From Earliella scabrosa (taxonomy: Eukaryota; Basidiomycota; Agaricomycetes; Polyporales; Polyporaceae), in the NCBI GenBank assembly GCA_022605405.1, contig JABYQQ010000002.1, positions 1,488,001 through 1,552,000 on the forward strand: 64,000 bases of DNA, in the 5' to 3' direction. Under the pieces are notes generated by a model. The model ran no database searches. It saw nothing but the letters and a program-made list of their open reading frames with translations, and had not been told where the DNA came from. Positions 11,339-21,279 of the stretch are shown in pieces. A program made the translations under genes and the position numbers. How positions within the stretch are numbered: the first letter of the stretch is position 1; each line of letters starts with the position of its first letter.

Positions 11339-14300
11339 ATGCCTATCTGCGAGTGCTCCCCATGTGTCAAAACGTCCACATACGAAGACGGCGATGGAGT
11401 CATCCGCCCTGGTTCCCGTTTATCAACATCCGACTACAAACTTCATCAGCTGGCCGAGAGGAAGCGTCAAGCTCGGGCAAAAGATCAAGAGCAACGAGTC
11501 GCCTCTGAGATCCTGTTCACCACTCTACGGCCGACGACATCGAACTCAATGCCCGTTCGCAACCGTGACGTGCTGGATTCCGTCGTCGACAAACTGCCGT
11601 CGTCAGGCGCTGCGGCGATGTCTACAATCCCGTCCCAAGTAAGTCTTCGTCCTCCCTGCGATTATCTACTACACACTTTTCATGTGGCATCCAGGATGTA
11701 GTGGAGGCGGATTATACAGAAGCTATCGTGGACTCATTTAGCCATCTCTCGTTGAAGGTCACCATTTTACCTCCTTGCCCAACATAGACCGACTGATACC
11801 TACACTAGGATGAGGCGCGAGCTCGTATCGTCGCCATGGGGAAGCTAGAGGCGCAGATCTATCGCCGATCCCTTCACGTACCACTGTCAACTAGGCTCGT
11901 CTTCGAATCAGCTCCCTCATCCGCCTCTGAGCCTCCGGGAGCGCTGGCGTCCGTGGCCCACAACTCTGCCTTCATTGACTTCCGTTCCTGGCTCGAACAG
12001 AGGAAAGAGGAGCTGCGCGCGACCATCCTGCCCCTTGGCCACAATGATGCCGACAACAGGCGCACGTCGAACATGAAGCGGCTTGACGTGCAGCTCGCTC
12101 GACTGGACAGGATACTTGCGTGGTCATGGGATCAAGCAAAGGTACTCGCTCGAGTCCCAGGTTACTACGTGCTTCCGGACGATGAGAGACCAATCCTTAT
12201 AACGCCTCGTTCGTCTTCCTTTCCTCACCTGCCCTATTGCTTGTATTCTAATTGTGCATTCACAGCTCCCGCGCTCGAGACACGTACCTCGATGGAGCTC
12301 GTTTTGTTAGCATGCCTTATGATGGTGACGGTCCTCCACGCCATAGCAGCTATGTCTCGTCCCATCACCGCATATGTCCTCTCCACACTCAAGGTCGTCA
12401 TCCTCGGCATGATCATCGCGCAAGGTTCTGCGCCCACTCAAACACAACGCCTGCTCATGGAGAATCTCCCTAAGGACGTCCGTACCGCGATGAAGATGCT
12501 CCATCTCGTCCCCGATATCGTCACCTATGCATGTTGTCGCGAATGTTTTGCCATATATGAAGCCGACTTCTCAAAGCCCCGCGACCCCTTCCCTCGCTTC
12601 TGCACCCACAAGAAGACGCCTGCCGCGAAAGCTTGTAATGAGCCTCTCGTGTTCGAGAGGATTATTGGAGCGGTCTTGCCAGGCGATACGAGACATTCCC
12701 AATGGACGCCATTTCGCACGTACCCGTGTCGGAGTCTCAAGGCGTGGCTAGCCGAATTCCTCTTGCGCATTGGCATCGAGAAGTTCATCGCCGACTCATG
12801 GGTAGAGCCGACGCGTACCGACGCGTGGACTGACATCATGCAGACACCCGGCATACGGGGCCTCATAGGCCCTGACGGCAAGACGTCGTTCTCGGTGCAG
12901 GTCGACGGCGAGTTGCATCTAGTGTTCAGCCTGTTCGTCGACTGGTTCAACCCGCGGGGCAACAAGGCTGCGGGGAAGTCGCACAGCATAGGAGCCGTGT
13001 ACCTGTGTTGCCTCAACCTGCCTCCCCATCTCCGTTATCGCCCGGAGAACATCTTCTTGTTTGCGATCATTCCTGGACCCCACGAGCCCAATGTACACCA
13101 ACTGAACCACCTCCTCCAACCCCTCGTCGACGAGTTGCTGCAGCTGTGGCACTCGGGAATCCTCCTCCAGCGCACCGCAGAGCGCCCGGCGGGACGCCTT
13201 GTGCGCGTTGCGGTAGTGCCACTCATCTGCGATCTGCCCGCCCTGCGGAAGACGGCTGGCTTCGCTTCGTACTCTGCCGCTCATTTCTGCAGCTTCTGTC
13301 AGCTGCTCGAGAAGGACATCAACAACGTCGATCGATCCACATGGCCGCCGGGTTGCTCGTGGACAGAGCATCTCAAGCACGCGAACGCGTATCGCCAAGC
13401 ACGCACGGGCAAGGAGCGGAAGAATGTGTTCGACGCCCACGGAATCCGATGGTCCGAGCTCCTCCGTCTACCATACTGGGACCCTACGCGGTATGCTCTT
13501 CTCGATGCCATGCATAATCTTTTCCTGGGCGAGCTCCGCCACCACTGCATCCGTATTTGGGGCTTGAAGACCGCGGAAAAGCGCGCTACACCGCAACGAA
13601 CGGCAGCGCATACCCAAGACCAGCAGGGAGAGCAACTCAGACTGATTCACAGAGGTCTAGTTGCTGGTCACGAGAACGTCATGGCCCGCGCGAGGCGAGA
13701 CTATCTGGTAGCCGTTGCAAAGTTTAACAACGTCGAGATACCTCCGAGCAAGAGCACGAAGGCTGGAATAGCCGCAGTCCTGCTTGAATGGGTGAGTCAT
13801 CGCCATATCCGTCATGGGCGAAGCATTGAAAAAGCCGTGCGAGGAAGGTGAAGAAGGTTCCTGGAGGAATAGGCGCGTTCAAACTGCCACCTACGCAGCC
13901 ATATTCCATGGTCGAATTCCGCCTGCCTGGCGATGAGCCGGAGCCAGAAGACATCAGCGGGATCTTCACCTCTTCTGTGTTGAAGGAGCTACGCGCCGAC
14001 ATCTCTGCAATGTTCATTCCGTCCTAGCTTGAGAGGCCTCCCCGCACAATCGGAGAGCGAGCTCACGGCAAACTGAAGGCTGACCACTGGAGGACCCTAT
14101 GTACCGTACCTATGGTGATGACGCTGGTGCGCCTTTGGGGTATACCAACCGCTTCACATGAAGAAGCTCTCGCCCTGGAGAACTACATGCATCTCGTTGC
14201 GGCCGTCGACCTCGCGACTCGACGCTCTATGTCTCCCGAGCGCGCGAACGCCTTCGATTCCCACATGGAGGCATACGTACAAGGCCTGAGAACGCTATAC

Positions 14301-15250
14301 GATGCCCAGCTTGTCCCTAACCATCACCTCTCTCTTCATCTCAGGGAATGCCTGCTGCTCTTCGGACCGACATATGGGTGGTGGGCCTTTCCCTTCGAAC
14401 GATACAATGGGCTACTTCAGAGGCTGAACACAAATCACAAATCCGGTGAGTCCGCTTCCTGAAACCTTGCTTAAGTATTGATGATATTACAGCTGAGATG
14501 CCCGGAACATTCATTCGGTATTTCTATATTGGCGCAACGTTACGTTGGATGATGGATAGTGCAAAGTGGCCAACGCTAACTGCGTACCAGGACATGCTAC
14601 GCGCTTTCCGCGAAGCGTTCGAGAGCCATCGCAAGGGATCAAACACGACGGACATTCTCTCGTCGATCGTGAGCGAAGACGATCAGGACTCGTCGCGTCG
14701 TCGCAAGGCGGGAGTGCATCGCACGTTGCCCCTCGACACCTACGACAGTGTTCGCGCGCTCATCAACGCGACCGCATCGACGCCGTTTGGCTCCATCCAC
14801 GAAGGACGCATAGGCGACTTGCGCTACCTCCCCGATTCGGCCGAATTCGTGCGAAGCGTCGATCACGACGGTGTCACCTACGCCACGTCCACAGGGGGTC
14901 GACGTAACTCCTTCATCCTCTTCACTGTCCCATCCAGCCAAGAGGTTGTCGCTGGCCAGATCTCTGAGATATTCTACCACACACGACGCATCGATGCCGA
15001 AACAACTGTCGAGGAACCCTTCATCCTAGTACATCGGTTCAAGACGCTGTCCGAAGAGCACATCCCATTGGATCCATATCGGAAGTTCCCAGACGTCCCT
15101 TCCTGGCTATGCTACAACGAACTCTCACCTGAACAGGAAGTAGTGCGTCTGGCAGACGTGACTTGTCATTTTGCAGCGCTCATGTACGTTCCGGAGAGCA
15201 TTGGGCGCGAGTGTGTTGTGGTGCGGTCACTGGACAGGGTGAGTCCCTAG
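11339..15250 (+). pseudogene. Plavaka/Tnp2-type (CACTA-like) transposase with an in-frame stop
   Basis: Six exons join in phase: 11339-11638, 11695-11757, 11809-12208, 12266-13791, 13848-14445 and 14493 to about 15238. The N-terminus is a Cys-containing module (MPICECSPCVKTSTYEDGDG) typical of these transposases. The core has family hallmarks: LVFSLFVDWFNPRGNKAAGK, LPPHLRYRPENIFLFAIIPGP, RVAVVPLICDLPALRKTAGF, HFCSFCQL, and WSELLRLPYWDPTRYALLDAMHNLFLG. The C-terminal part has GPTYGWWAFPFERYNGLLQRLNT. Tnp2/Plavaka enzymes are RNase-H-fold cut-and-paste transposases. At 14025-14027 a TAG interrupts the frame where relatives usually have Trp (xxPSWL). Everything downstream remains in the same frame, so this looks like one recent nonsense change. 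Intron 12209-12265 is 57 nt and stop-free. The 3' end is uncertain: the frame closes at 15250, or a short further exon follows. Confidence 0.85.
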
Positions 15251-15398
15251 TTCTCTGTGCTTGACACGTTGCGGGTTTCCTCGGTCGTGCTTATTGAGCG
15301 TTTCAGAGCTGAACATTACGTCGGACCATCTCTGTAGTTACTGCATGATGTCATGCCGCTGGCGGATTCGATGTGATACGCTAAAAGCCTGAGCCTCT

Positions 15399-15547
15399 GG
15401 GTGTCTTCACGAAGTTCTTTCGGGAGCCCTTCGACGCGGTACGTACGTCTTCCATTGTGGTCTATTGCCTCTAGCCTCTAGGAGCCGCTAGGTGTCGTCA
15501 CATTCTTTTGGGAGCCCTTCGGCGCGGCGCGTTTGTCTTCCATTGTG
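15399..15547 (+). repeat. 91-bp direct duplication between transposase and partner gene
   Basis: Two imperfect copies of about 60 bp, at 15399-15460 and 15490-15547, share GGTGTC.TCAC, then TTTCGGGAGCCCTTCG-like sequence, then GTCTTCCATTGTG. The period is about 91 bp. They lie in the 400-bp gap between the transposase and the next gene, where subterminal or promoter repeats of a CACTA-type element might occur. The rest of the gap, 15251-15657, shows no gene. Confidence 0.7.
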
Positions 15548-15657
15548 TTTCGTTCCTTACTGAGTGGCGCGCCTGCTCAATGAGGCTTTGTATTGAATGT
15601 CTATAGAAGCGCAGGCAAGTCCCTCGCTAACTCTGCACTTCGTTTCCGCTCTTGAAT

Positions 15658-18600
15658 ATGTCATCTACAGAACCACGCCCTCCGCCTCCAGAGCAACCTC
15701 CCGCCCTCACGCGTCCTCTCCCTCCGGAGCCGAAGCCGAGTGGCCACCTTGAAGGTGGTCCGTCATCGCAGACCCCAGCGGAGACGCCTGCGGAAGCCTC
15801 TCACGACAACCGCCTCCCAGCCACTCCGCCGAGGCACGAAGACCCCGCCGGTGGAGCTCCTTCAACTACTCCTCCTGAATCGCCCGCAGTTCAGGCGCTG
15901 TCGCGCGCCACTGGTTCTCCGGAGCAAGCCGCCCGTGGTCGCAAGCGTCGTAATCGTGGCGCCGATCAACTTGAGAACGAGAAGTCCAGTCGGACAGAGG
16001 CCGTGGTACGCCTATCGTGTGCTCCAGTTCTCCTCCACCAGCTGAGTCGCATTTAGCACTGGGCACCCCCTCTCACTATCCCAGAGACCCCAAAAACCCG
16101 GAAGAAAGGTCCGCTCCGACGCATGGCAGAACGGGCTGCAGCCGCGATGCAGCCGCGGCCAGCTGAAGAAGCTGTCCTTCAGACACCTCCCCCGCGTCGC
16201 GCTCTTCCTAACCTGCCGCCCACACCACGCGTCATCGGATCCCAACGCGTTCCGCAACCTCCCCCCGTTCAGCAGCAGCAGCTGGCTGACCATGTGCAGC
16301 CCTTGACGACTCGCCAGGGCGAGCAACAACAGCAAGGGGCCCCGCAGTACCCTCCCCAACCCGCGCAACCTCTCGTGCAGCCTCTTCAGCACGCGCAGCT
16401 GCCCCTGCAGGCTCCCTTGATTCATCTCCCTCAGGCGGCCTTGCAACACGCGCAGCTGGTCCAGTACTTGCCACAGATGCAGTACGTGAACCCCGCTCAG
16501 CCCATCGGACAGCCTGTGGCACCTATCCCGCAGATGCATCAGCCGAACCTGGACAATGTGAGCTCGAGTTGACAAGTTGTCGCGTCTATTCCGGCGCTGA
16601 TCATGATTAGCAGCGTGCCCCTCAGCCTGGGTACCAATATGCGTATAACATGTTGCAGTACATGCAGCCAGAGCAAGCTCAGCAAGTTCCTCAGCCTCAA
16701 GCTGGCATCTCGGCACCAGTCGCTGCTGCTGCTGCCCCTCCAGCGACGCCTGGACGCTCTCCTCATGCACCCCGCCCCGGGAAGGCTCTCCAGAAGCCTT
16801 CGTCTCATCCGAAGACTCCGCGGTCGCGTGGGCACCCGTACAGCGGCGATCGCGACAAGCGCAATGCGGTCCGCTTCAACATCGCAAAGGTATGTCCCTC
16901 CGATACTGCTTCACCATAAGTCAAACACTGATACCCGGGCCTTGCCTGACATTGCAGCGGCTACTAGCGAAGAAGCAGACGAGGAAGAGACGCACGGTTG
17001 CCGACAACAACAACGACGACGACGACGACGATCCCATGGATGCGGACGCCCGGGCCAGCGAGGACGACGCTGACATCGAGGACAGCTCTGATGAACGGGA
17101 TTATGATGACGGCGAGCTTGACGACGACGACGACGACCTCAATCCAGACATCAGCGCCGAATTAGAAGACTTCATGGAGAATTATGTATGTATTCATCTA
17201 GCATTGCTATGACGCTATCATTCAGCTAAAGGTCCTTCGCCAGCTCGGAAGTGGAACCGGGGACGAGGAGGGCGTTGGCAACGAGGAGGGGACCGGTGCC
17301 GGGGACGAGGACGAGGACGAGGAGGGCGTTAGGGCGACGGAGGACGACCCCGAGCGGCCTCCGCAGCCCGTCAATCTACGCACGATGTTCGAGCTGCCTA
17401 GTACCCAGCAGAAAAGGCCGGCGAACAAGAATGCTCGACGCGGTTTCGGGCAAGAACAACTCACATTCCATATCCTGGATCAAGTGAATGTGATGATGAC
17501 GGAGAATCGTGCGTTTAAGTGAGTACCAGTCGTCATCGTCAATTCATCCGGAGCCTCCTGACCTGACTTGCATCAACAGTAAATTCGTGATTAAGCGTCT
17601 AGAGAAGCTCGAGAAGCGGTTGGCTGGCATGGAACAGGGAGCGGCCACTTCGACGACGGTGCCCCCCGTCCAGACCAAGAGACTTCGTGCCCCGAAGGCA
17701 TCCCGCTCCAAGGCGTCCCGCATTGAGCTGCCTCCTTCCGAGGATGGCAAGCCGCGAACGCGCGCCGAGATCGAAGAGATGGCCGCCATCGAACTCTTGT
17801 ACCTGAACCGCGCTGCAGTACGCCTATCCTCGAGTGCTCAGATTATATGCCCACTGATGTACTTTCAGCGAGTCGTTCGTATCCATCTCAAGAAGCTCCT
17901 CGGTGCAAGGTCGTACCAGGAGATAGCTGCGAAATGTCCGCCGCTCACGGAGGACGAGATCAGCGCGTACAACAGGAGTCCCATCGATCAGGAGTACTTC
18001 TCGCCCAGCAAATTCCGTGTCGACTGCTCCCAGCCTTGGGCCACATTCCCTTACAATGTGGATGCTCGCGACTACTTCTTACGCCACCTGATCCACTGTC
18101 TCGAGGGCGGTGAATACAAACGGGAAGACCTGCAATTCCCTGAGCGGTACTGGACGGTTTACCACCTCGGCGCCGCATTGGACTCGCACATGGAACATGT
18201 TCGCGCTCGAGTGCGACAGATCCAGAACCCGTCTCCCGACTTTGATAGCGACGAGGATGCAAAGAAGAAGCGTGCGCGTGCGCGAAGGACCACAGTGCGT
18301 ATCCATACCGATATTCTACATCTATCACGATCTCACTATGTCCCTAGCTATACGAAGGCCGGGTAGCGGTCATCATTGACCACGGTTTCGACGAGCACGT
18401 CGACCTCATCAGCCGACTCAGCGCCGGGAACCTCAGCGAGGACGAGACTGACGCGGAGGGCTCCAAGCAGCGGTCTCGCGAGAACAAGTTCATCATTCAT
18501 CGGGTCCTCTGGATGAGCGACGAACTGAGAAACCTCCTCCGCCGGCTCGACGAGATCCACATCGACGACTTCGAGAATCTGGTCTTGAAGAAACGTACGG

Positions 18601-18815
18601 GCGGTAGTGCTCCGCGCAAGCGGGACGAGGCGTATCCTATCAGGGCAGAGTTGGGGAACCCTGCCAAAGGTCTCTGGCGCAACTGCTACAACCCGCAATG
18701 GCTGGCGACGCTGAAGCCTCATGAATATCGCGCTCTCCGGATTATCGAAGAGGACTACGACTTCAGCCTCCCGGAAGAACAGCCGGAGTTCGTGGAGGGC
18801 AGCAGCCAAGGCTGA
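15658..18815 (+). CDS. Large hypothetical protein next to the transposase, eight exons
   Basis: Exons 15658-16005, 16087-16557, 16611-16889, 16958-17185, 17226-17518, 17580-17817, 17869-18294 and 18348-18815 all join in phase, giving 916 residues. The N-terminus is Pro-rich, then comes a Gln/Pro-rich tract (VQQQQLADHVQ, GEQQQQGAPQYPPQPAQP). Basic patches (RKKGPLRRMAERAA, KKQTRKRR) follow, then two acidic runs (DDDDDDPMDADARASEDDADI; DEDEDEEG) and a short coiled coil (KFVIKRLEKLEKRLAGMEQ). The C-terminal third is globular, with DYFLRHLIHCLEGGEYKRED, HRVLWMSDELRNLLRRLDEI and LWRNCYNPQWLATLKPHEYR. No Pfam family was recognised. The N-terminal half looks like a transcription or chromatin factor. 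Same strand and position right after the Tnp2-type gene suggest a second transposon gene (compare TNPA with TNPD in plant CACTA elements), but it could be a host gene. Confidence 0.7.
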
Positions 18816-19089
18816 GATCGCGCGTATGCACCCGTCGCCGCTGGTAGCTTTTTCCCCTCTACTCGGGAGGGTTTTTGACGCACCCAGCGGTCGTGGCAGC
18901 AGAGATTGTTACTTCGCCGGTACGAGAACATATTGTTGTATTCTGTACTATTCTCTATTCTACAGTGTTCGATGAGACAGAGACAGAGGAGCCGTGTCAG
19001 CGGAACCCACAGGGACGTCGGACATCGCAGCATGTGCCCCATTGCACAGTCAAGGAGCGAGTTGGCATTGAGCCGCGGCGGGAGGAGTG

Positions 19090-19710
19090 CGCGGTACGGC
19101 GCAGTTGTGTCGTGCCACTCGCGGACTCGAACTGCGCACGAGCGCGCGGGCAGAGCGAAGACGGAGGAGGGGCTTCAATGCAGGGCGCGGAGGCGGTTGG
19201 CCACGCCCGGTCGTCGTAGCTGCTCGGCGCGACCGGCGTGGTGTCCTCGTCATGGACTCACCGGGCCCGAGCGGTGCGCGATGGGGCGCCGTTGTACCGC
19301 GCCTCACTCGGACTGCGCACGGGCGCGCCAGCGGAGCGGAGGCGAGAGCATGTACGGGGGCGGAGGCAGGTGCGTAATGCGGCGGCGACAGATCGCACCA
19401 TCGTTGTAGCTGCTTGGTGCGACCGGCGTGGTGTCGTCGTGCAGTCGCCGGGCCCGAGCAGCGCGCCATACGATGCCGTTGCGCCGTACCACTCTCCGAC
19501 TGCGCATGAGCGCGCCAGCAGAAGGACAGAGTGCTTATGGCGGCGGCGCAGCACCCTGTCGTTGCTGGCAGATGCTCTGCGCAACCGACATGGTGTCCTA
19601 GAGGCTAGCCGTGCAGTTACTCGCGAGGAGTGCGCCATGCCGCGCCGTTGTACCGTGCCACTCTCGGACTGCGCACGGGCGCGCTAGCGGAGGGGAGGTG
19701 GAGGCTGAGG
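19090..19710. repeat. Diverged GC-rich tandem array, about 155-190 bp units
   Basis: A block close to GGACTGCGCACGGGCGCG recurs near 19120, 19310, 19498 and 19665. A second block, close to GCGACCGGCGTGGTGTCCTC, recurs near 19229 and 19419, with a weaker copy near 19590. The copies alternate, giving a minisatellite-like array of about four degenerate units. Open frames on both strands through here come from the GC-rich repeat, not from genes. The flanks 18816-19089 and 19711-20150 are gene-free. At 20030-20130 there is a further short G-rich reiteration (TCGGGGTG-like). Confidence 0.75.
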
Positions 19711-20580
19711 CTGAGGCTCGACGAAGCATGTGTAGGGGCCCACCCACGGCAGTCGGCGAAGTGCGAGCAATAGGGGCGGCGCAGCGTGCGTCGTCTCCAA
19801 GTCGTCCGTCGGCGTTGTCGGGTGCTGGAGGCGTTCGGAGTTGTTGGGCGCAGAGCTCGGTCGTGGCTCGTGAGGCCTGAGACGCCATGCGTCGTGGGGG
19901 CGGCGCCGAGCATCCTTGAAGATCGTGCAGCCTCACGGCGCTGTGCGCCTCGTCGTCGTCGTCGGTCGCAGTCGTCTACGATCGCTGTGAGGAGGGAGCA
20001 TCGGGGCGCTCATGATAGCTATGTGCGGCGTGGGGGTGCGGCGTGGAGGGTCGGGATGCCGCGCGACGCCTCGGGGTGCGGTGTGATGCGTCGGGGGGTG
20101 GCGCGGCGTGTCGGGGTGTGGCGTAGGAGACGTATTTTCCCTCTGCAGGAAAGGTGACCTATTTGTCGCTTTTCCGTATCCTGAATAGGGAACCTGTTCA
20201 GTAAGACATTCCGGCCGCCAAGAAGGTCAATGGATCCGGCACTTACGACGACCTGAAAAGCTCGCCTCTTTCGTTGTTTATGCCGGTCTTTCATGTACGC
20301 GGGAAATTGGTCTTTCCTGCTCCTTTTTTGCCGCTTGAGATTGTCTCTGAAAAAGTTCACCTATCAACGATCAGAATAGTACGAAGAAATTTTCATGGTC
20401 TGTCACCTTTCAGGGACCGTATTTCGGATGCAGAAATGTCCCGAACATGTCGCCTGTTCAGGACCTTTCGCGCACCTGCGTAAGTCGCTGCAAAGTCTGC
20501 CTGTCTGGTCACCAGATAACATCAGAAGAACGTCGGAAACCTGTCACTTGTTCAGCTGCCGACAAAGCGCGGGACAAGGA

Positions 20581-20623
20581 CGAGAAAAGTCGGCTTAGTG
20601 GAGGTTATTCCTGACTTTTCTCG
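20581..20623. repeat. Perfect 11-bp inverted repeat (hairpin)
   Basis: CGAGAAAAGTC at 20581-20591 is matched exactly by GACTTTTCTCG at 20613-20623, with a 21-nt loop. It lies in a gene-free stretch (20150-21069) that also repeats an ACCTGTTCAG-like word. It might be a transposon terminus or a chance palindrome. No CTRR end typical of a Helitron was confirmed. Confidence 0.6.
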
Positions 20624-21069
20624 CATCCGTTTTCTGGGCGCTGCCCGCCGTGTATGGGGTATGCTCGCTTCGCTCGCAATTACAGCAGTGAACGCAATCA
20701 CCGCGGATCCACTGCTACCCTGTAAGTGGACTAACTGCCATAGAATACTACGGCTGTGAGTCATGCACCGTGACAGCGTCGGTCAGGAATCTTTCCCTTG
20801 TTCCCGACGCCGCGGCACGCCTGCCAAAATTACATCTCTTCTTCAAAGGTGCGCCCAGCCAAACCTCACCAAGTTTGCCAGTAAAGATGATGCTCGCCCC
20901 ATACTGTGGCTTACTTATGCGAATGGCTTCGCTCTAACAGATCACGGACGTGGGAACATCGATCGTATGTCGCCTACTAGTACTCAACATGCTCCTTAGT
21001 ATACTTATTGTCACCACCATCATATTCAGCGAAAACAGTGGCTCAGGTGAAATAGGGACACCGATCAGT

Positions 21070-21195
21070 ATGTCAAACGATGAGTCGGATATGCAGTAGG
21101 ACAAAGCAGCATTTCTGACTGGGATCGCGGCGCTAGAGACCACAAACTTCGCGCAATCGATCGGCGCGCCAGCAAGACCCTCTGACGAGAACACG
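21070..21195 (+). pseudogene. Decayed first exon of F-box gene A
   Basis: This 126-base block aligns with the intact first exon of gene B (33363-33238), ending SDENT in both and followed in both by the same GCAAGT splice donor. Here the frame is broken by TAG at 21097-21099. The downstream acceptor at 21263 would enter gene A out of frame because two bases are missing relative to B just before the ATG at 21280. The coiled-coil exon is therefore probably not translated in A. Confidence 0.7.
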
Positions 21196-21279
21196 GCAAG
21201 TTCATCTTGATTTCTCGCATTGCTGTGGTTGGACTAACGGAGACGTCTAGAACGATCGCGCAGCGACTACGACATAGTC

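Larger units (their letters stand above)
11339..18815 (+). mobile_element. Putative two-gene Plavaka (CACTA-like) element
   Basis: Minimal span covers the transposase and the following co-oriented gene. I could not locate terminal inverted repeats or target-site duplications by eye, so the true ends are unknown and the second gene may not belong. The transposase half is well supported. The element is likely non-autonomous now because of the stop codon at 14025-14027. Confidence 0.4.

Noticed and set aside
12300..12430. Possible transmembrane helices in the transposase
   Set aside because: The hydrophobic stretch before the core recurs in Plavaka/Tnp2 proteins, as far as I recall, and does not make this a membrane protein; motif matches on both sides are transposase-like.
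19050..19936. Long open frames on both strands
   Set aside because: They follow the GC-rich tandem array and exist in many frames; the repeat period, not selection for coding, explains them.
20581..20650. Helitron 3' end
   Set aside because: The hairpin is clear, but no CTRR end after it and no Rep/helicase gene was found, so the element class cannot be claimed.
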